NCBI GenBank assembly: GCA_016199015.1
Contig: JACQHN010000519.1
Coordinates: 1-10,176, forward strand
Reading direction: 5' to 3'
Length of the DNA: 10,176 bases
Source: Nitrospira defluvii
GTDB taxonomy: Bacteria > Nitrospirota > Nitrospiria > Nitrospirales > Nitrospiraceae
Below the pieces are notes generated by a model. That model worked only from the letters and a program-made list of their open reading frames with translations. It was not told where the DNA came from and searched no databases. This document shows, one piece after another, positions 1 to 6,254 of this stretch. Positions within the stretch are counted from its first letter, which is position 1. Each line of letters opens with the position of its first letter. The position numbers were made by a program, and so were the translations under genes.

Positions 1-1065
1 CAACGCTTCTTTACATTTGGTGATCTTGGCCATAATGCGCTCGACAGATGCGGTCCAGACAAACACGCGCGGGTTCTGATTGTGGTTGTTCAGATAATCT
101 TCGATGGCGGCGATCAATTCCGGTACGCTCTGGAAGACACCTCGCCGAATTCGCTTGTCCGTGATCTCACGGAACCATCGCTCCACCATGTTCACCCAAG
201 AACTCGAAGTCGGGATGAAGTGCAACTGGAAACGCGGATGACGCCGAATCCAGGATTTCACTCGCGGATGGTTGTGGGTTCCGTAATGATCCACGATCAG
301 ATGCAACTTGAGCCCGGCAGGCGTTTCGCTGTCAATCTTCTTGAGGAAACGGATGAACTCCTGATGCCGGTGACGCGGCATACAGTCGCCGATGACTTTG
401 CCATCGAGCAGGCTCAACGCGGCGAACAGTGTGGTCGTACCGTGGCGCGTGTAATTGTGCGTCAGCGTTCCGCAGCGTTCCTTCTTGATCGGTAGCCCCG
501 GCTGCGTCCGATCGAGGGCTTGGATTTGGCTTTTCTCATCGACGCATAAGACCAATGCGTTGTCTGGCGGATTCAGATAGAGGCCGACAACATCCGTGAG
601 CTTCTCACGGAACTGTTTGTCTCGGCTGAGCGTGAAGGTCTTGACCAAGTGCGGCTTCAAGTTGTGTGGCTTCCAGATTCGACGGACCGTGGCTTCGCTG
701 ACCCCTTGGGCCTGAGCCATCGTCCGCGTGCTCCAATGCGTTGCGGCCGGAGGCGTGGTGTGGAGCGTGGCCTCAACGATGACGCGGATCTTTGTGGCCG
801 GAATACTCGGGATGCGGCCAGGGCGTGGGGCGTCTTTCTCGAGCCCCGTCACTCGCAGGGCGAGGAATCGTTCGCGCCACCGTTGCACGGTGGGTCGCGA
901 AATCTCCAGCTGTTCGGCGATAGCCTGACTCGTCACTCCGTCAGCCGCCATGGTCACGATTTGTGCGCGCTGAATGACTCGCAAGGGAAGGCGCTTCGCA
1001 TGTGCCCATGCGGTCAACGTCGATCGTTCTGCGGACGACAGGAGAATCGCTGGAGCCAGATGCAT
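1..1065 (-). CDS. IS630-family transposase, 3' end beyond the window
   Basis: DDE transposase that would cut and paste its own insertion sequence at TA dinucleotides. Reading the minus strand from the ATG at 1065 gives 355 codons with no stop up to the window edge, so the gene is nearly complete and probably ends just outside. An in-frame stop lies upstream of the ATG. The N-terminal part (about residues 20-60) is a helix-turn-helix of the kind that reads terminal repeats, with the motif GVTSQAIAEQLEISRPTVQRW. The catalytic triad is visible: D176 in CVDEKSQIQ, D259 in LIVDHYGTH, and E295 in SSSWVNMVERWF. The 35 residues between the second D and the E fit the IS630/Tc1-mariner spacing. The frame is intact, so the element may be recent and active. 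It lies in the same direction as the transposase it interrupts. Family assignment is confident; the exact IS name is not known. Confidence 0.93.
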   Translation of the reverse strand, partial: MHLAPAILLSSAERSTLTAWAHAKRLPLRVIQRAQIVTMAADGVTSQAIAEQLEISRPTVQRWRERFLALRVTGLEKDAPRPGRIPSIPATKIRVIVEATLHTTPPAATHWSTRTMAQAQGVSEATVRRIWKPHNLKPHLVKTFTLSRDKQFREKLTDVVGLYLNPPDNALVLCVDEKSQIQALDRTQPGLPIKKERCGTLTHNYTRHGTTTLFAALSLLDGKVIGDCMPRHRHQEFIRFLKKIDSETPAGLKLHLIVDHYGTHNHPRVKSWIRRHPRFQLHFIPTSSSWVNMVERWFREITDKRIRRGVFQSVPELIAAIEDYLNNHNQNPRVFVWTASVERIMAKITKCKEAL

Positions 1066-1123
1066 GAGGCGGAAGAGAGCTCGCGTCGGAGTTGATTGTC
1101 AATCTATTTATGACGCACTACAC
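1..1123 (-). mobile_element. IS630-family insertion sequence, one end visible
   Basis: The element comprises the transposase above plus about 58 bases of non-coding end. Homology to the interrupted ISNCY transposase stops at the codons for GIPL, close to a TA at 1124-1125. A second TA lies at 1119-1120. IS630 elements duplicate a TA target, so the right end of the element most likely lies at 1123 or 1118. The other end and the matching inverted repeat are outside the window, so the boundary is inferred. Confidence 0.7.
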
Positions 1124-1735
1124 TAGCGGAATTCCATGCTGCTGCACATAGCGCTGAACGCTGTCCATCGCGGGAATCGTGCCTTCATACGTGTAGAACC
1201 GGGCATACACCCGACTGGACGCCTCGTCGATGGAGGCCATCCGCACGCAACGGGGCCCGCGCCCCTCGCACCAGTCATGGTGCGAGCCATCCAGTTGGAG
1301 AAGTGCCCCCACATGGGCTTTCCGTTCCCGCCACGCCCGGTGTGGGCGCTTCCGCCGTGTGCAATGCGCGATCCCGCGCTCTCGCAGCCACCGGCGCAGG
1401 GTCTCGCCGCTGAGCGTGATCCCGTGACGCTCGGCCAGCTTCTCCGTCGCCAGCGTCGGCCCGAAATCCGCATACCGCTTCTCGTACAGCGTCAGGACCG
1501 TGGTCTTGACCGTGTCTGGGACCCGCCGGTTCGACGGCTTCCCCCGTCCCTGATGCGCCAGCCCGTGGTCGCCCGCCTGCTTCACCCGCTCGATGAGGCG
1601 CCGGATGTGGCGTGTCGTCAGCCCCAGCACCGTGCCCGCCTTGACCTGCGTCAACTTCTTCTCCATCGTCTGGCGAATCACAGGCATCCGCCTGAGTTCC
1701 TTCACCCTCATGATGACCCTGTCCTCTCCGACCAT
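1118..1735 (-). pseudogene. ISNCY-type transposase truncated by the IS630 insertion
   Basis: N-terminal half of a transposase of the ISNCY (ISDol1-like) group, which shares an rve/DDE core with IS481. The fragment has 205 codons, while these transposases are usually above 400. Residues 27-55 form a helix-turn-helix, and the segment ADFGPTLATEKLAERHGI (89-106) is characteristic of the family. The first catalytic aspartate is D149 in QLDGSHHDW. The frame stops directly after QQHGIPL, where family members continue into the second aspartate motif (YxDxH) and later the glutamate. Those two catalytic residues are therefore gone. The last codons (V and TAG) come from the inserted IS630 end. The start could be the ATG at 1735 or the one at 1711. 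The remaining 3' part presumably continues beyond the left window edge, on the far side of the IS630 copy. It is non-functional as seen. Confidence 0.85.
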
Positions 1736-1823
1736 CCGGCCCTCCGTGTGAAAGCCAGCAGTCTAGCAACGAAGAGGACATGTCTATTGTGGTGAAAGCG
1801 GACATTATCATTGTGGGATTACA
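1124..1823 (-). mobile_element. Remnant of an ISNCY-type element, transposase-promoter end
   Basis: This stretch holds the truncated transposase and its upstream end. The outer boundary is placed at about 1816-1823 because the subterminal repeat pair ends there and the receiver gene begins to be close. No target-site duplication can be confirmed, because the other end is not in the window. The element lies about 50 bases downstream of the response regulator stop codon and does not interrupt that gene. Confidence 0.6.
1772..1816. repeat. Direct repeat pair with 24-bp period at the IS end
   Basis: Copy 1 (1772-1792) and copy 2 (1796-1816) share 16 of 21 positions. Both begin AAG[A/C]GGACAT and end ATTGTGG. 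They lie just upstream of the ISNCY-type transposase, where such elements carry transposase binding sites. The period of 24 bases puts the copies a little over two helical turns apart. That they bind transposase is inference. Confidence 0.6.
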
Positions 1824-1871
1824 TGCGGCATTGCGGGGTGATGGAACGAGAAAGGTACAGGTCGCTGCTGG

Positions 1872-2243
1872 TCAGCGGGCGATCTCGGTGTGTACGGCGT
1901 CCAAGAGCTGTTGCATCTCGAAGGGTTTCTGAAGTGTGCGGCGAGCCCCGAGCATGCGGGCCACATCTAGAAAGTTCAGGATGCCGATCATGTCGCTTCC
2001 ACCGGTGATGGCCATGATCCTCGCATCTGGAAATTCTCGACGAAGTGTCAAAATACTTTCAAGCCCGTCCTGGTCAGGCATGAGGATGTCCATGATCACC
2101 AAGTCGGCCGGTGATTGGCGGTATCGAGTCAGGCCTTCTTTGCCGTCACAGGCCTCGTGCACATGGTAGCCCGCTTGTTCCAGAGTTTCACGAATGAGTC
2201 GGCGGATCGCCTCTTCGTCGTCCACGACTAAGACCGATGGCAT
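1872..2243 (-). CDS. Stand-alone CheY-like response regulator receiver
   Basis: Single receiver domain of 123 residues with no output domain. It would take phosphate from a histidine kinase and act by protein contact, or pass the phosphate on. All the usual residues are present: the acidic pair D8/D9, the phospho-accepting D52 in LVIMDILMPD, T80 in AITGG, and K106 in LQKPF. The start is supported by GAGGA six bases before the ATG. The gene lies 109 bases downstream of the hybrid-free histidine kinase on the same strand, so the two are probably a cognate pair in one transcript. No clear promoter or terminator was found in the gap. Just below the stop codon the DNA is the end of an insertion sequence, so any original downstream gene is separated or lost. 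Function is confident at family level; the signalling output is unknown. Confidence 0.93.
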   Translation of the reverse strand: MPSVLVVDDEEAIRRLIRETLEQAGYHVHEACDGKEGLTRYRQSPADLVIMDILMPDQDGLESILTLRREFPDARIMAITGGSDMIGILNFLDVARMLGARRTLQKPFEMQQLLDAVHTEIAR

Positions 2244-2352
2244 AACATTCCTCGCAGAAGTCCTTTAGTTTTAAAAATCGAGATGTTAGGGCGCTATGTT
2301 TATGAGATGGCCGATGTGGGTGTTTGGATCTCGTCCCACGGTCACTGTGAAT

Positions 2353-3966
2353 TTACCGTTCCTTGTCTCGCTCGGCAAGGAATTCCTTTCGTTCCGTAAG
2401 GTTGGAGGGTCCCTCCTGGGTCGGCTCGGTGACCACCACTGAATTAGGGTGGGACATCGCGGGCAGATAGACCTCGATGGTGGTGCCCTGCGCGACGGTG
2501 CTGGTGGCGTGGAAGGTGCCACCGTGCTCGCTCACGATACGTTGCACATCGGAGAGTCCCACCCCCACCCCCATTCCGTTTCCACCGGAAGTGGGCGTAA
2601 AGAACGGATCGAACAGACGGGCTTGGACATCGGGGTTCATGCCTTCGGCGGCGTCAGAGACAGTGAGGCGCACGTACTGTCCCGGAGGAAGCGGGAGGTC
2701 GTGGCCGTTCGCTGGGGCTGCGAGGTGAATATTATCAAGACGCACCTCCAAGGTCCCACCGGTCGTTCTCATGGCCTGCTCGGAATGGGCCAGCAGACTG
2801 ATGCACATTTGATGGATCTGGGTTGGATCGGCAAACACGGGCTTGGTCGCTCCAGGGATCCATTCGCGGAGGGTGATGTTCTCCGGTAACCGTCCTCTCA
2901 AAATTCGCAGGGTTTCTTTCAGGAGGATGTCCAAAGAGATCGGTTGTTTTGCGCTGACTCCCTGGCGGCCGAACACCAGCATTTGAGTGACAAGATCACG
3001 GGCTCGCTTCGAAGCGAGGACGACCTGCTGCACATGTCCATGGGCACGACTGTCCGGCACGAGCAGCGGCAGGGTCAAGTCTGAGAAGCCCATGATGGCG
3101 GTCAGGCAATTATTGAATTCATGGGCGATGCCGCCCGCCAGCGTCGCAATGGCCGCCGTTTTCCTGGCCTGCTGCAACTGGGCTGCGGTTTCTTTTTGTG
3201 CGGTGATATCGGTGACAATCACCTGGACAGCCGGTTGTCCATCGAACATGATCGGGGCGGAGACCATCTCCACGTCGACGTGGGTCCCGTCAGGCCGTAC
3301 CAATCGTCGTTCAACGGGAGCCGTGGGCGTTGAGGTGGTGGGGGGCTCTGGCGACGCCAGCCCCCGGATGAACTCTTCTGGAAAGCACTCCGACAGCAAT
3401 CGTCCCTCAATGTCGTGCGCCGAGGTGATTCCGAAGAGTCGGTTGCCGGCCTGATTGATGAAGAGGATGGTTCCATCGGTATGGATGAGGATTGCATGGG
3501 GCGACAAGAGAATCAGGCTCCGGTACCGTTCCTCGCTCGCGTGCAGAGCTTCCATGGCCAGTTGTCGTGGGGTGACGTCGCGGACCATGCCCACGTATCC
3601 GGTCGAGGCTTCTCCGGCGGTGCGCAAGGGGAACGCTTCCGCCATGACCCAGCGGATTGATCCGTCGGGTCGTCGAAAGCGAAATTCACGTGCGAAGCTC
3701 CGGCGCTCGGTGATGGCTCCCGCCCATTCAGCACTGATGAGGTCATGATCTTCCGGGGAGAGGGCATTGAGCCAGCATTCTCCCGCTGTGGGTGTGGCTG
3801 GGAGTCCGGCGATGCGGCGCAGCCGGTCGTTGAGATACAACGTGTGGCCTTCGGGATCCGACAGGAAAATGCCGATGGATGCTTCACCGGAGAGCGTGCG
3901 AACAAAGGCTTCGATCGTCGATTGCCCTGCCGGGGGGAGGGCCGCTATGAGTTCTGGCGAACTCAC
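2353..3966 (-). CDS. Soluble PAS-PAS sensor histidine kinase with a divergent ATP site
   Basis: Sensor kinase of 537 residues from the GTG at 3966. That start is preferred because AAAGGAG sits six bases upstream; the longer frame from ATG 4107 has no such site. In the longer numbering (subtract 47 for the GTG start) it has PAS domain 1 at about 68-180, PAS domain 2 at about 190-302, HisKA at about 318-385 with phospho-accepting H329 in GGIAHEFNN, and HATPase_c at about 420-550. No membrane segment is seen, so it should be cytoplasmic. The ATP lid is unusual. The N box reads ISLLAHSEQAM, with S437 and H441 where asparagines are normal. The G1 box reads DAAEGM where DxGxGM is expected. The F box (FDPFF) and a G2-like GVGVGLS remain. 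It may have weak kinase activity or act mainly as a phosphatase or scaffold. The neighbouring receiver is the likely partner. The ligand is unknown. Confidence 0.9.
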   Translation of the reverse strand: MSSPELIAALPPAGQSTIEAFVRTLSGEASIGIFLSDPEGHTLYLNDRLRRIAGLPATPTAGECWLNALSPEDHDLISAEWAGAITERRSFAREFRFRRPDGSIRWVMAEAFPLRTAGEASTGYVGMVRDVTPRQLAMEALHASEERYRSLILLSPHAILIHTDGTILFINQAGNRLFGITSAHDIEGRLLSECFPEEFIRGLASPEPPTTSTPTAPVERRLVRPDGTHVDVEMVSAPIMFDGQPAVQVIVTDITAQKETAAQLQQARKTAAIATLAGGIAHEFNNCLTAIMGFSDLTLPLLVPDSRAHGHVQQVVLASKRARDLVTQMLVFGRQGVSAKQPISLDILLKETLRILRGRLPENITLREWIPGATKPVFADPTQIHQMCISLLAHSEQAMRTTGGTLEVRLDNIHLAAPANGHDLPLPPGQYVRLTVSDAAEGMNPDVQARLFDPFFTPTSGGNGMGVGVGLSDVQRIVSEHGGTFHATSTVAQGTTIEVYLPAMSHPNSVVVTEPTQEGPSNLTERKEFLAERDKER

Positions 3967-3973
3967 GCGAGAC

Positions 3974-3979
3974 TCCTTT
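3974..3979 (-). promoter_or_regulatory. Shine-Dalgarno site deciding the kinase start
   Basis: On the minus strand AAAGGAG is followed by six bases (TCTCGC) and then GTG at 3966-3964. This is the only strong ribosome-binding site near the N-terminus and fits a protein that begins about 20 residues before the first PAS domain. Confidence 0.75.
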
Positions 3980-4056
3980 GTGAGTTGCAGGCCGGTTGGG
4001 TCATCAAGAAGAAGTCTCCTCCGAAATGCGTGGGTGCGATAGTCACGCACGCTTGG

Positions 4057-4065
4057 ATCATAGCA
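4057..4065 (-). promoter_or_regulatory. Candidate extended -10 promoter for the histidine kinase
   Basis: The minus strand reads TGCTATGAT, an extended -10 element with a five-of-six TATGAT box. No good -35 hexamer lies 17 bases upstream, which extended -10 promoters can tolerate. Transcription would begin near 4050, about 84 bases before the GTG start and downstream of the alternative ATG at 4107. If used, it would make the longer protein impossible from this transcript. Confidence 0.4.
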
Positions 4066-4462
4066 CCATGCCGGATGAGGCCGGTAGAGATGATTGACAA
4101 TTTGCATGGTAATTGGACTCTAGCTGGATAGGGCCGTTTGTCTGTATGAGACCGGCTAAAGTCGTTGCGATCTTCCAGGCACGCACTGTGGCTTGGATGA
4201 GAGGCGGGCGAAGTCGACCTGTGAGAATTTTCGGAGAACGTGTACGAACCAGGTTGCAGTGGGAGTGCACCATGTTCATTTTGTTGATCCAGCCCAGCTG
4301 ATGTGGAGTGATCTGGATGATGAATCGACAGGTCGTCAGGCTGAGTGATTGTGCAAGCGTGCGGGTCACAGAGTGTACTGAAAGAGAGCGTAGAGGAGTA
4401 TGAATCTTTGCATGACCGCGCGCCATTGATGAAACCTGCGCGGATCAAGCGAGCGTTGAGTT

Positions 4463-4546
4463 TGGTGCCGAAGGCGGGACTTGAACCCGCACGGCTTGCG
4501 CCACACGCCCCTCAAACGTGCGTGTCTGCCATTCCACCACTTCGGC
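4463..4546 (-). tRNA. tRNA-Leu, anticodon GAG, CCA encoded
   Basis: The minus strand folds as a class II tRNA. The acceptor stem is GCCGAAG paired with CTTCGGC, followed by discriminator A and an encoded CCA. The D arm is typical of leucine tRNAs (GTGGTGGAATGGCAGAC). The anticodon stem is CACGT/GCGTG with loop TTGAGGG, giving anticodon GAG at 4511-4513, which reads CUC and CUU. The long variable arm has a GGC/GCC stem with a GCAA loop, and the T arm is GCGGG-TTCAAGT-CCCGC. The anticodon stem contains one T-G wobble at its base near the loop. It is expressed leftward from the strong promoter at 4651-4680. Confidence 0.96.
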
Positions 4547-4581
4547 AACCGAATTCGTCTTCATCAACACGTGAAGCGTTA

Positions 4582-4630
4582 TGCGTACAACCGAGGGATA
4601 GCGGCAGTCAGTCAGTCCGCTGCGTACGCA
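4582..4630 (-). other. Two-part hairpin in the tRNA-Leu leader, with a CAGT triple repeat loop
   Basis: Within the roughly 100-base leader between the promoter and the tRNA, TGCGTAC (4582-4588) pairs with GTACGCA (4624-4630). Inside it AGCGG (4600-4604) pairs with CCGCT (4617-4621). The inner loop (4605-4616) is three tandem copies of CAGT on the plus strand. The pairing is seen in the sequence; a role in processing of the precursor is inference. Confidence 0.5.
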
Positions 4631-4650
4631 CCAAGCTTCTGAGGAAGCGC

Positions 4651-4680
4651 ATTATAGAAGTGGTCCAAAATGCTTGTCAA
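4651..4680 (-). promoter_or_regulatory. Consensus sigma70-type promoter for tRNA-Leu
   Basis: On the minus strand TTGACA (4675-4680) and TATAAT (4651-4656) are both perfect consensus hexamers, separated by 18 bases. The sequence after the -10 box is GC-rich (GCGCTTCC), a discriminator type found at stable-RNA promoters under stringent control. Transcription would start near 4645, about 100 bases before the tRNA. Confidence 0.85.
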
Positions 4681-4702
4681 TCAACTAGTTGTCCGGTAGA
4701 AT
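4674..4702 (+). promoter_or_regulatory. Divergent sigma70-type promoter for the HAD-queE genes
   Basis: On the plus strand TTGTCA (4674-4679) and TAGAAT (4697-4702) each match the consensus at five of six positions, with the ideal spacing of 17. The -35 box overlaps the -35 box of the tRNA promoter on the other strand almost base for base. Transcription would start near 4709, giving a leader of about 60 bases to the HAD start codon. Confidence 0.75.
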
Positions 4703-4771
4703 CTGACGCGTGCTGCGCGGGCACGTCGCACATCTTCCCACATCACAGCGATCAGCGGGCCAATTTTCGAG

Positions 4772-5467
4772 ATGACACCTCTCTCAACCCCACATGTTTC
4801 GCGCACGAGCCAACACACGGCGATCGCGGCGCTCTTTGATGTCGATAACACCTTGCTTCCCGGGCAGGCGAGCGAAGTGCGGTTTTTTCGTTTTCTGTGG
4901 AGGCGTGGCCTAGTCGGGTGGCGTGAGCTTTGGGAAAGTGCGGGATGGCTGTTGCGCCAAGCGCCTCCCGTCTCATTGCACCCTCTGCGAGAGCGGAAGC
5001 TCTACCTGGCCGGAAAAGCCGTGGCCGATATCGAGTCGCTCGCAGAGGAATTCTGTCGCGCCGAGATCGTGCCATACCTCTCGGCACAAGCGTTATCTCG
5101 CATGGACGAACATCGACGGGCCGGACATCACATCGTACTGGTGACCGGGTCCCTCGAATTTCTTATGACGCCGCTGGCCGCATTGCTGGAAGTATCGACC
5201 CTGCTGGCGGCTAAGCTTGAGCAGCAGCAGCAGCGGTTTACCGGACAGGTCTGCGCTCCACTCCCCTATGGCCCCGGCAAACGGGAACTGATCACCCAAT
5301 TGACGCAGGGGTCACGCATTGATCTGGCGCAGTCGTTTGCCTATGGCGACAGTCCCGGCGATGTGGAGCTTCTTCATATGGTCGGCCATCCGCTCGTCGT
5401 GAATCCTATCCGAGGCATGGCTTCTATTGCGCGCCGCAATGGATGGCCAGTGGCCATATGGACATGA
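4772..5467 (+). CDS. HAD-IB family phosphatase (SerB-like)
   Basis: Cytoplasmic phosphohydrolase of the HAD superfamily, subclass IB, 231 residues. The active-site motifs are in order: motif I FDVDNTLL with nucleophile D23 and acid/base D25; motif II VTGS with S127 (T125-S127); the motif III lysine K170 in PGKRE; and motif IV YGDSPGDVELL with D193 and D197. The helical cap lies between motifs I and II (about 35-105), as in subclass IB. A short run of four glutamines (151-154) comes from CAG codons. Related proteins act on small phosphorylated metabolites or lipids, but the substrate cannot be read from the sequence. The start codon has only a weak ribosome site. The gene is first behind the rightward promoter and lies 37 bases ahead of queE, so the two are probably cotranscribed. 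Confidence 0.88.
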   Translation: MTPLSTPHVSRTSQHTAIAALFDVDNTLLPGQASEVRFFRFLWRRGLVGWRELWESAGWLLRQAPPVSLHPLRERKLYLAGKAVADIESLAEEFCRAEIVPYLSAQALSRMDEHRRAGHHIVLVTGSLEFLMTPLAALLEVSTLLAAKLEQQQQRFTGQVCAPLPYGPGKRELITQLTQGSRIDLAQSFAYGDSPGDVELLHMVGHPLVVNPIRGMASIARRNGWPVAIWT

Positions 5468-5504
5468 GTCAGTCCTTCATCATCGACTCACCGATGCCAT
5501 CGCC

Positions 5505-6143
5505 ATGATCAAAGTGACGGAAATTTTTCACAGTATCCAGGGCGAGTCCACGTACGCCGGTCGGCCCTGCGTGTTCATCCGCTTGACGGGCTGTCCGCTG
5601 CGCTGCGCCTGGTGCGACACGGCCTATGCGTTCTATGGTGGGCGAGACATGACGATGGACGAGATTGTGGCTGATGTTCGCGCGTTCGATTGCCGTCTCG
5701 TGGAGGTGACCGGAGGAGAGCCGTTAAGCCAACCAGACTCGTTGGCGCTGTTGACCCGGCTCTGTGACGAGGGGTTCGAGGTATTGTTGGAAACCAGTGG
5801 TGCAATCGAGACCGCCGGTGTTGATCGGCGGGTGCATGTGATTCTCGACGTGAAATGTCCGGGCAGTGGCATGACTGACCGGATGCACTGGCCGAACCTC
5901 GAATGGTTGTCGCCCAAGGATGAAGCGAAGTTCGTAATCAAGGATCGGGCTGACTACGAATGGGCCCGCGAAGTGGTCCGTCGCGAGGAACTTTCCACGC
6001 GCTGTACGGTGCTCTTTAGCCCCGTGTTCGGTGACGTGGAGGTGCGGCAACTGGCGGAGTGGGTGCTGGTCGACAAGCTGCCGGTGCGGTTCCAGCTACA
6101 ACTGCACAAGTACATTTGGTCGCCGGACATGCGAGGGGTGTGA
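5505..6143 (+). CDS. queE: 7-carboxy-7-deazaguanine synthase QueE
   Basis: Radical SAM enzyme that turns 6-carboxy-5,6,7,8-tetrahydropterin into 7-carboxy-7-deazaguanine, the ring-contraction step toward preQ0 and queuosine. The protein has 212 residues and begins MIKVTEIFHSIQGES, the usual QueE N-terminus, which fixes the start at 5505 even though the frame is open from 5427. The cluster-binding motif CxxxCxxC is C30, C34, C37 in TGCPLRCAWCDTAY. GGEP at 70-73 is the SAM-contacting motif. The sequence KYIWSPDMRGV near the C-terminus is also typical. There is no strong Shine-Dalgarno site, which suggests coupling to the HAD gene just upstream. No queC, queD or queF lies in the window, so the rest of the pathway must be elsewhere. 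The assignment is confident. Confidence 0.95.
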   Translation: MIKVTEIFHSIQGESTYAGRPCVFIRLTGCPLRCAWCDTAYAFYGGRDMTMDEIVADVRAFDCRLVEVTGGEPLSQPDSLALLTRLCDEGFEVLLETSGAIETAGVDRRVHVILDVKCPGSGMTDRMHWPNLEWLSPKDEAKFVIKDRADYEWAREVVRREELSTRCTVLFSPVFGDVEVRQLAEWVLVDKLPVRFQLQLHKYIWSPDMRGV

Positions 6144-6157
6144 ACCTTGTCATGTGT

Positions 6158-6170
6158 CGTTTCCGAAACG
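6158..6170. promoter_or_regulatory. Inverted repeat CGTTTC-C-GAAACG upstream of pepA
   Basis: A perfect 13-base dyad with one central base, in the 111-base gap between queE and pepA. The arms are too close to form a hairpin, so it reads more like a protein-binding dyad than a terminator. No convincing promoter boxes were found beside it; the best is a weak TTGCGT/TACATT pair with 16-base spacing. A role is inference. Confidence 0.3.
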
Positions 6171-6254
6171 TCTTGCGTCCTGAGAATGATGGGATACATT
6201 CCTGACAGAGCAAGGGACATGATTAGGCAATAGGCAAAAGAGTTTGGAGGATTG

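Larger units (their letters stand above)
3967..4462. other. Non-coding stretch between kinase and tRNA
   Basis: About 500 bases without a convincing gene. The open frames here (for example minus 3963-4448 and 4058-4426) have no recognisable domain and compositions unlike the neighbouring proteins. It holds the candidate kinase promoter and the kinase leader. No T-rich hairpin terminator was seen for the tRNA transcript. Confidence 0.55.

Noticed and set aside
82..1095. Plus-strand open frames at 82-495 and 649-1095
   Set aside because: They run antisense to the IS630 transposase, whose minus-strand frame has a clear catalytic triad; the plus-strand translations show no domain.
1136..1811. 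Long plus-strand frame at 1136-1795 and minus frame at 1275-1811
   Set aside because: Both are shadows of the ISNCY-type transposase, caused by high GC content; their proline- and arginine-rich translations have no recognisable motif.
1863..1877. CGCTG-CTGGT-CAGCG hairpin across the receiver stop codon as a terminator
   Set aside because: The stem is only 5 bp and no T-run follows it in the direction of transcription.
3963..4448. Minus-strand frames at 3963-4448 and 4058-4426 as a gene between kinase and tRNA
   Set aside because: Low-complexity translation rich in serine, threonine and histidine, no ribosome site and no domain; the region contains the candidate kinase promoter instead.
5427..5504. 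N-terminal extension of QueE from ATG 5427
   Set aside because: It overlaps the HAD coding end, and the family N-terminus (IKVTEIFHSIQGE) begins at the ATG at 5505.
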